The position numbers were made by a program, and so were the translations under genes. This document shows positions 30,979-36,238 of a stretch of 36,238 bases of DNA, one piece after another. How positions within the stretch are numbered: position 1 is the stretch's first letter; each line of letters opens with the position of its first letter. Source of the DNA: Acidobacteriota bacterium (GTDB taxonomy: Bacteria > Acidobacteriota > Aminicenantia > Aminicenantales > Aminicenantaceae); assembly GCA_030669585.1 (NCBI GenBank), contig DAOVDI010000015.1, positions 1-36,238 of the forward strand. Direction: 5' to 3'. Under the pieces are notes generated by a model. The model had not been told where the DNA came from and did no database searches. It saw only the letters and a list, made by a program, of their open reading frames with translations.

Positions 30979-33900
30979 TCATTGAACAGGGAGGATGATC
31001 TTTACCGTTGTCCCTTTTCCGGGAGGACTTGTTACAGTAATGCTGCCTCCGTGATCTTCGATGATTTTTTTTGCGATGGGAAGTCCGAGGCCGGTCCCAA
31101 CATCTTTAGTGGAAAAATAAGAATCAAATATTTTTGGAATGGTATCCGCACTGATTCCCTTTCCGGTGTCAGTGATGAGGATGTTTATGGAGCCTTGGGT
31201 TCTGACCATCACAATAGATACTTCTCCTTTTTCTTGAATGGATTCAATTGAGTTTGTGAAAATATTTTTAATGGCTATGATGATCTTATCTCTGTCTGCA
31301 GTGATTAAAAAGTCATCTGATTTGGCAGTTAGCCGGAATACGATCCTGTGTGAAAGGACTTTTTTGTATGGAGCTATTGTCTGCCGGATAATGTCCTTCA
31401 GATCAAAGGATTCTTTCTGTGTCACAACTTCTTTTGATATCTTCATGAAATCATGAGCGATTTTTCTAAGGTTTTCCACTTCTTTGATGATGTAGGTAAC
31501 AGATTCGTTCAATGCTTCCTGGAAATTGTCAGGATTGTCATTGTAAACAGTCAGGAGATGTTCGGCTGAAAGCTGGATCGGAGTTAAAGGATTCTTGATC
31601 TCATGTGCGACTTTTCTGGCCATTTCCGCCCAGGCAACTTTTTTGCCCATATCTGTCAGTTCCTGCTGGTGTTTTTTTAAATTGGCTATCATGGCATTAA
31701 ATCCATCGATCAAGGTTTTCATCTCGTCCTTGGATCTATGATCGATGGCGATCTCTAAATTGCCGAGACTAACCTCCCTTGTTCCCGATAATAGTTTCTG
31801 GATAGGCCTGATGATCATTCCTCCTATTCCTCTGGCAAATGGAAGGACAGCAAAAAGGAGAAAAACCGATATAAGAAATATAAAGTCGATGAGTTCTTCC
31901 GTGGCCTTTGACAGTTCCTGTTTTGCCTGTGGGAAGGGCAGGGAAATGAGAAGCTGGGCTTCCCCAAAATCGTATGGTATGGTCAGAGTTTGAAAGGAAT
32001 AATCCCCGATCTCTTGAGTTTGTGTATAAAAAGGGATGTTTTGATACTGTATCTTGTAGTAGATCTCGCCATCTATCAGTTCTGGAAACAGGCCATAATC
32101 AAAAAACTCCCGCCGGCTGGAAGAGATCAGTTTTCCGTTTTGATACAGATTGACGTCATTTGCGATCGTAGAACTGATCCAGAGTACAATGTTATCCGGC
32201 GGAAGGGTCAGGGCTACCTGTTCATCCTGCTGAAGATATTCAAATTCTTCCATAACCCTTTTGGCAAAACTTGCATGCACTTCGGCTTTATCTGCGAACT
32301 GCTCGGTCAGCATCCGGGCAAAAAAGCCCCGTGTTGAGAGAGTGAATAGGATCAGGGGAACAAGAGTGACCACAATGAACGATAAATAAACACGGTTGGA
32401 GAAAGACCACAGCGGATTCTGTATTTTTTTATGGAAGTAGAGAGTAGAGAGGAGAATAGTCAGAACAAGAAATATTCCTCCATAAAAAAGCAGGAGCTTC
32501 AAGAACTCCAGTGCGAATGTCAGGAAAGACTTTTCCGGTAGAAAAAGCGAAAAGATTCTGTCTGTCCAGCGAAAATAGAAGCATTTGTATTTTTTCCCTT
32601 TGTCTATGAAGGAAGTCCAGAAGGAGGAATCTGACAAATTTATTTTTTGCAGAAGATCATGAGAGATGCCCGTGGATATCTTGCCTGGATTAAATTCAAG
32701 TTTTCCGTTCAGATCATAAATGGCAAAACCCAGATCAAGCTTTTCCATGGAAGGCATGGAAGTAGGCCGCATGACTTCAAAATATGGATTTGCAGAGTAA
32801 AGAAAAGGAAGAGTTTCATAATCCACCATCAGAAAAAGGAGAAGCCTGCCCAGGCGCTCATCTCCTTCGAACCAGTCTTTATAGGCGATGAGATAATTTT
32901 TCTCCCGGCCAAGATATATAATATTATGGCCAAGGATAGTCCATGCTCGACTGACAGGAAATTCGAAATCAGTTTGATAGATATCCGGAACGTTCAGTGT
33001 GAACTTCGAGAGCCCGATTCCTTCGGAATTTACTATTTCAAGTCTCGAATATTTATTAAATTTTGAAAGCAGTGTGTTTTCCCACAATAAGCGGGCAAGG
33101 TCATACGGTTCGGAATCATGGAAAAATGAAAGGATGTTTATATCTTCTTTATCGATCTCAAGCAGGGATTGCTCCAGTAGAAAAGACGCCCAGTTTTCCT
33201 GGGATTTTATAAAACTTTGAAGAGAATTCTGAATTAGCAGATGGTTCTTTTTTGTGATAACCATATGGGAAGACAGGTAAATGCAGGCCGTAAAGATGAC
33301 CAGTGAAACAAGGATGAAACGTTTTTTTCTTGCAAAGTCAGGGAAAAAACCAAGAAGTGTGACCAGGCCTAGAACAAGAGCATGAAAAACCAGAAAAAGA
33401 GCATTCAATCCGGAAAGAAATACATAAGCCGCGAATCCAAGAATAAAAACAGGAAAACCACTGGCTGTATTGTCTGTAAATTGAGACGCAGTCCGTATGA
33501 GGGTCAACGAAGTGACGAGAAAAACAGCGAAAAAAAGGAAGATACTAAGATGGAGCAGGATAAATGATGTATTAAAGGAAAACCGAAAAAAATCAATTGA
33601 TGAATTGTGAATAAGTTGAACAAGGAAATCCTGGAAACTGAATAGTAATAATAGGGAAAAAACCACAGCCATGGAACAGAAAAGAAAAAATTTTATGAGG
33701 GAATGGCTTTTTTTTTCTACAAAGCTATTTCTAAAGGCCCGGCTGAGATAGGCTGTGGCGAAAAGCAGCAGCAGGATTGAAAGAAAAATGTCGGCAGGAG
33801 ATTTCGTAAGATTCCACAGAGATCGAAAACCGGCTGTTGCAGGGGAAAATATAGATAGAGACTGAATCTGGCTGAGCTGACTTAGATGGAAAAATATAGC

Positions 33901-34818
33901 CCGGATCATAATAAGCGACATAAGCCAAACTATGATCTGCACTGGCTTTTTTCGGGAAAAAAATATGGATCTGTCAATATGAATGAGGAAAAGGACCAGC
34001 GAAAATATCAAAAACAGGTCAAGAAGGATTGTGAAAAATTCCCGTACTTGTACGATCCTGGCAGACAGAGGAGGAGAATTTAAAGTCACAGTCGCCACGA
34101 TTTTCCGGTCTTGTGTTCTCAGAGGGAAGAAAAGAGTCTGGGCGCCACCCTGAAATTGCGGCTGTCCAATATATTCGTCGTTATAGCGTTCGAATATTCT
34201 TTCATAGCCTTGTATTTCTGTACGGAAGTCGTGGTAGTCGATATTACAATTGGCGAGGATCTTATTCGGGAGAAAGTGATGTTCTTTTAAATAGGGCGTC
34301 TTGAATTGGGGCTTATAAGCAAGAAGATGAAAAAAGACGAAAAACTCGTTCTTATCGACAGGATGAATGGAAATCAGATAAACAGAGGCCTTATCCTTAA
34401 TGAGAAATGTTTGGTTAATAGGAGAATGAATGGTTTTACCAAAAGGAACAATGGTTTGAATGTCCAGAACATTCCCAAACCAGAAGTCGAGCGATCCATG
34501 TGAATAGTGAGATATCCCTTCTTTTTCCTGGTCGATGTCACATTTATTAAGAAGGCTGAAAAGCTCGGGAGCAGAGCCTGGAATATCGTTCTCAAGGAGG
34601 GTGAGTTCCCTTTTTCGAAGAGTATCCTCAACATATGTGAATCTTTGATGGATGGCATTTACCTTGGCCCTGGAACGATTTAAGCTGTTTTGATAGTAGT
34701 TTTTTGAGATAAATGCAGGAACGACAAGAGATGCAATAAATGAAAGAACAGAAAGTCCCAGGCATATCAAAAGACCATAGATGATATATTTTTTTCTGGA
34801 CCGGCGTTCTGTTTCCAT
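30979..34818 (-). CDS. Large membrane sensor histidine kinase (NtrY-like)
   Basis: 1279 residues, far larger than most sensor kinases. An N-terminal helix (about 12-35) is followed by an outside domain, then a block of several membrane helices (about 260-515), a second outside domain, more helices near 770-830, a third outside segment, a helix near 985, a HAMP domain (RPIQKLLSG...) and the kinase core. The phospho-accepting His1072 is in VAHEIKNPLTPIQLS, the N box NIFTNS at 1185-1190, DTGKG at 1217-1221 and GTGLGL at 1241-1246. No response regulator gene is adjacent, so it is an orphan. Its ATG overlaps the upstream stop by one base (TGATG), showing translational coupling with the DUF4783-like gene. 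Confidence 0.88.
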   Translation of the reverse strand: METERRSRKKYIIYGLLICLGLSVLSFIASLVVPAFISKNYYQNSLNRSRAKVNAIHQRFTYVEDTLRKRELTLLENDIPGSAPELFSLLNKCDIDQEKEGISHYSHGSLDFWFGNVLDIQTIVPFGKTIHSPINQTFLIKDKASVYLISIHPVDKNEFFVFFHLLAYKPQFKTPYLKEHHFLPNKILANCNIDYHDFRTEIQGYERIFERYNDEYIGQPQFQGGAQTLFFPLRTQDRKIVATVTLNSPPLSARIVQVREFFTILLDLFLIFSLVLFLIHIDRSIFFSRKKPVQIIVWLMSLIMIRAIFFHLSQLSQIQSLSIFSPATAGFRSLWNLTKSPADIFLSILLLLFATAYLSRAFRNSFVEKKSHSLIKFFLFCSMAVVFSLLLLFSFQDFLVQLIHNSSIDFFRFSFNTSFILLHLSIFLFFAVFLVTSLTLIRTASQFTDNTASGFPVFILGFAAYVFLSGLNALFLVFHALVLGLVTLLGFFPDFARKKRFILVSLVIFTACIYLSSHMVITKKNHLLIQNSLQSFIKSQENWASFLLEQSLLEIDKEDINILSFFHDSEPYDLARLLWENTLLSKFNKYSRLEIVNSEGIGLSKFTLNVPDIYQTDFEFPVSRAWTILGHNIIYLGREKNYLIAYKDWFEGDERLGRLLLFLMVDYETLPFLYSANPYFEVMRPTSMPSMEKLDLGFAIYDLNGKLEFNPGKISTGISHDLLQKINLSDSSFWTSFIDKGKKYKCFYFRWTDRIFSLFLPEKSFLTFALEFLKLLLFYGGIFLVLTILLSTLYFHKKIQNPLWSFSNRVYLSFIVVTLVPLILFTLSTRGFFARMLTEQFADKAEVHASFAKRVMEEFEYLQQDEQVALTLPPDNIVLWISSTIANDVNLYQNGKLISSSRREFFDYGLFPELIDGEIYYKIQYQNIPFYTQTQEIGDYSFQTLTIPYDFGEAQLLISLPFPQAKQELSKATEELIDFIFLISVFLLFAVLPFARGIGGMIIRPIQKLLSGTREVSLGNLEIAIDHRSKDEMKTLIDGFNAMIANLKKHQQELTDMGKKVAWAEMARKVAHEIKNPLTPIQLSAEHLLTVYNDNPDNFQEALNESVTYIIKEVENLRKIAHDFMKISKEVVTQKESFDLKDIIRQTIAPYKKVLSHRIVFRLTAKSDDFLITADRDKIIIAIKNIFTNSIESIQEKGEVSIVMVRTQGSINILITDTGKGISADTIPKIFDSYFSTKDVGTGLGLPIAKKIIEDHGGSITVTSPPGKGTTVKIILPVQ

Positions 34819-35252
34819 CAGGATTTAACCGCTCTGATTTCTTTGATCTTCCAGGCTGCCGGAGGAAAGATCCTATTTTTATTTTTTTCGAAGGTAAGAT
34901 AAAAAAAGATGTGATAGACATACTGTGTATCATTTCTTCTGTCTCGAAAGGACCAGCTTGCCTTGACAATGAAAGTCTTTTTCAGCTGAACATAGGGTTG
35001 TCTGTCTGAATAGAATTCAAATGTTGCATAGGATGAAAAGATTTTTCGGAAGAGAAAAAAAGCTTGCTGGCTGGAAACGTAATCAGAAAATGAAATGGGG
35101 TCAGGGATAGATATATTGATGTGGGAGTGTTCGGGAAAGAGAGAAAGGAGGATCTGAGGATTTTCCTGGAGAAAAGACTTTTCGATATTTTGTGTTGCAG
35201 TGGACAGAGAAATTGAGAAGAAAGACAGAACAACGATTATGATGTGACTCAC
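34818..35252 (-). CDS. Exported DUF4783-like small protein
   Basis: 144 residues from a GTG start at 35252 without a clear ribosome site. Residues 3-18 form a signal peptide. The rest fits a small NTF2/SnoaL-like fold: FPEHSHINISIPDP, FFLFRKIFSSYATFEFYSD, WSFRDRRNDTQYVYHIFFYL and a C-terminal WKIKEIRAV; this order of elements matches DUF4783 proteins known mainly from Bacteroidetes. Function unknown. Coupling to the sensor kinase suggests it could be a periplasmic partner of its sensing domains, which is inference. Confidence 0.65.
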   Translation of the reverse strand: MSHIIIVVLSFFSISLSTATQNIEKSFLQENPQILLSLFPEHSHINISIPDPISFSDYVSSQQAFFLFRKIFSSYATFEFYSDRQPYVQLKKTFIVKASWSFRDRRNDTQYVYHIFFYLTFEKNKNRIFPPAAWKIKEIRAVKS

Positions 35253-35331
35253 ATAAAAAATACTAACATAAATGAGGATGTCAGTTAAGTCTGATTGTCA
35301 GGAGGAAAACAGAAAAAATTCGGAAAACGTT
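35253..35331 (-). other. Short gap, no feature recognised
   Basis: 79 bp between the RHH gene stop and the GTG start of the DUF4783-like gene. It is AT-rich; no convincing promoter or hairpin is seen. Confidence 0.4.
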
Positions 35332-35721
35332 CTATTTTTTTGGCGTTTTCACAAATTCATCTTTGACAAGGTCTTTGAGTTCGGTTTTGAGCTTGTCGAT
35401 CTTTTCAAATTTTGTTGAGATTTTTGTAAACAGGGAATCCTGTGTTTTTAAACCCTCTTCGATAAGAAAGGCTGCGCTTTCTGACCGGCTTCTGAAAAGA
35501 CCCGCTTCTACCAGCATGTTAAGCTTTTTGTTGCATTCGTCGTTCACACGGATAGTCAGGACAGTGTTTCTTGATGACAGGGCCCTGTCAATGACCTTGC
35601 GGATGGATTCTGCTGTTTTAACGGCGAATTTTTCCATGTTATCCCCGAATTCATTCAAAGCAGGCCTCTTCTCTTTTTCTTTTTTGACTTCTTCTTTCTT
35701 GACTTTTTGTTTTTCAGCCAT
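35332..35721 (-). CDS. Ribbon-helix-helix (CopG-like) DNA-binding protein
   Basis: 129 residues; GAGGAG precedes the ATG at 35721. The first 25 residues are Lys/Glu-rich and probably disordered. The central part reads TVLTIRVNDECNKKLNMLVE then GLFRSRSESAAFLIEEGL, the beta strand-helix-helix pattern of RHH regulators (compare the frequent AGLFxSRSEAxxxxIREG). A charged helical C-terminal tail (about 95-129) follows and may form a coiled coil. RHH proteins bind DNA as dimers and usually repress their own genes; an inverted repeat lies at its promoter. Confidence 0.75.
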   Translation of the reverse strand: MAEKQKVKKEEVKKEKEKRPALNEFGDNMEKFAVKTAESIRKVIDRALSSRNTVLTIRVNDECNKKLNMLVEAGLFRSRSESAAFLIEEGLKTQDSLFTKISTKFEKIDKLKTELKDLVKDEFVKTPKK

Positions 35722-35741
35722 GCTGATCTCCTCATGTTAAA

Positions 35742-35756
35742 TGTAATACAATTACA
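35742..35756. promoter_or_regulatory. Candidate operator, inverted repeat TGTAAT-N3-ATTACA
   Basis: A perfect inverted repeat just downstream of the -10 of the RHH gene. Two further TGTAA half-sites lie upstream on the minus strand within the promoter (plus 35759-35763 and 35774-35778). Confidence 0.5.
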
Positions 35757-35784
35757 AGTTACAATAAAGATGATTACATGTCAA
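35756..35784 (-). promoter_or_regulatory. Probable promoter of the RHH gene
   Basis: Leftward: TTGACA (35779-35784), 17 nt, TAACTT (35756-35761). The start would fall inside the TGTAAT operator near 35749. Confidence 0.45.
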
Positions 35785-35796
35785 GCAACAAATAAG

Positions 35797-35813
35797 AACG
35801 CAAGGCTTGCGTT
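35797..35813. terminator. Palindromic hairpin after the small membrane protein gene
   Basis: AACGCAAG-G-CTTGCGTT, followed leftward by a modest T-rich run. It lies between the small membrane protein stop and the RHH promoter and could end transcription. Confidence 0.4.
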
Positions 35814-35836
35814 AGTCAAACGAGACAAACCTGTAG

Positions 35837-36061
35837 TTATTCCTGATCTTCTCCCGCTTCCTCTTCAAGTTTCTTGGCCCTCTTGGCGTCTTTTAAGCTG
35901 CTTATGCCAGCGATTATTGCGATAAGACCGCCTAGAAAAAGAAGCGGAGGAATAAATCCGAATAACAGTTCGCAGAATTCACGCGTCCAGACAAAAAGAA
36001 CAAGGATAACCCCGCCTGCCATGGCAATCAGCCCGATGAAGATAGCTAAGAATTTTCCCAT
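35837..36061 (-). CDS. Small two-helix membrane protein, unknown function
   Basis: 74 residues; GGGAGG stands before ATG 36061. Two hydrophobic segments (about 4-24 and 33-53) are joined by a short loop with a Cys, and a charged C-terminal tail (KDAKRAKKLEEEAGEDQE) follows, probably cytoplasmic. No family recognised. The good ribosome site and promoter support a real gene. Confidence 0.7.
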   Translation of the reverse strand: MGKFLAIFIGLIAMAGGVILVLFVWTREFCELLFGFIPPLLFLGGLIAIIAGISSLKDAKRAKKLEEEAGEDQE

Positions 36062-36114
36062 AGAATTACCTCCCTATTTATGTAGTTTTCAAAATCAAAT
36101 CAAATAGTTTTAAG

Positions 36115-36144
36115 ATTATATCAGAAAAAAATTACAAGAGGCAA
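36115..36144 (-). promoter_or_regulatory. Promoter of the small membrane protein gene, with a nearby palindrome
   Basis: Leftward: TTGCCT (36139-36144), 18 nt, perfect TATAAT (36115-36120). Just upstream, AAATGTGTTAACATTT (36155-36170) is a 16-bp palindrome that could be an activator or repressor site. The last 68 bp of the window show no gene. Confidence 0.5.
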
Positions 36145-36238
36145 CAAATAAATTAAATGTGTTAACATTTCCAGATTAATTTCATCATATGTTTATTACG
36201 GGAATAGACATGCCTTTTGTCTTTATATACAATGGGAA

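Overview
The window is a 36 kb stretch of a bacterial chromosome of middling GC, with about 29 genes, no rRNA or tRNA genes, no CRISPR array and no transposase. The host looks like a diderm, peptide- and amino-acid-using anaerobic heterotroph. Evidence is a small beta-barrel protein ending in Phe, exported M1 and C69 peptidases, a NupC nucleoside symporter, threonine-cleaving enzymes, and methylmalonyl-CoA accessory genes. The gene mix recalls candidate phyla such as Aminicenantes, but that placement is only a guess.

Layout. 1-3.6 kb: start of a leftward gene, divergent promoters, a SpoIID/LytB-like protein and an NhaC antiporter. 3.6-7.3 kb: an operon of holo-ACP synthase, acetyl-CoA-synthetase-like ligase, acyl carrier protein and a 2-amino-3-ketobutyrate-ligase-type alpha-oxoamine synthase. 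7.4-13.6 kb: NupC, a membrane protein plus M1 peptidase (leftward), and a C69 dipeptidase. 13.6-16 kb: threonine dehydrogenase (leftward), a repeat-filled 0.7 kb gap and an SDR reductase. 16-20.9 kb: lexA - Y-family polymerase - DnaE-type polymerase, a compact SOS mutagenesis cassette. 21-24.4 kb: PhzF-like protein, threonine synthase, DUF72 protein. 25-30.4 kb: lipoprotein binding protein + PTS EIIA, acylphosphatase + ThiD, a YHS-like membrane protein, meaB + methylmalonyl-CoA epimerase, and an outer-membrane protein. 31-36.2 kb: a 1279-residue sensor kinase coupled to a DUF4783-like exported protein, a ribbon-helix-helix protein and a small membrane protein.

The most striking content is between the genes. 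A family of composite, non-coding elements with terminal inverted repeats (outer core close to CCTGNATTATTCATRA) fills most large gaps: 14608-14944, 15033-15314, 21891-22221, 24364-24982, 27592-27779 and 30459-30934, with a fragment at 5734-5778. They are built from 8-bp and 10-bp tandem units, hairpins (including a GNRA-looped hairpin with paired compensatory changes) and nested smaller repeats. Their ends abut or overlap genes so closely that they supply stop codons (polymerase gene at 20867, YHS-like gene at 27774), start codons (SDR at 15302, DUF72 at 24377) and probably a promoter (15240-15268).

Metabolically, threonine synthase, SDR threonine dehydrogenase and KBL could make and break threonine to glycine and acetyl-CoA, while MeaB and epimerase serve a methylmalonyl-CoA pathway whose mutase lies outside the window. 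The ACP and its activating enzyme inside the kbl operon do not fit simple threonine breakdown and hint at acyl-ACP-dependent amino-ketone synthesis.
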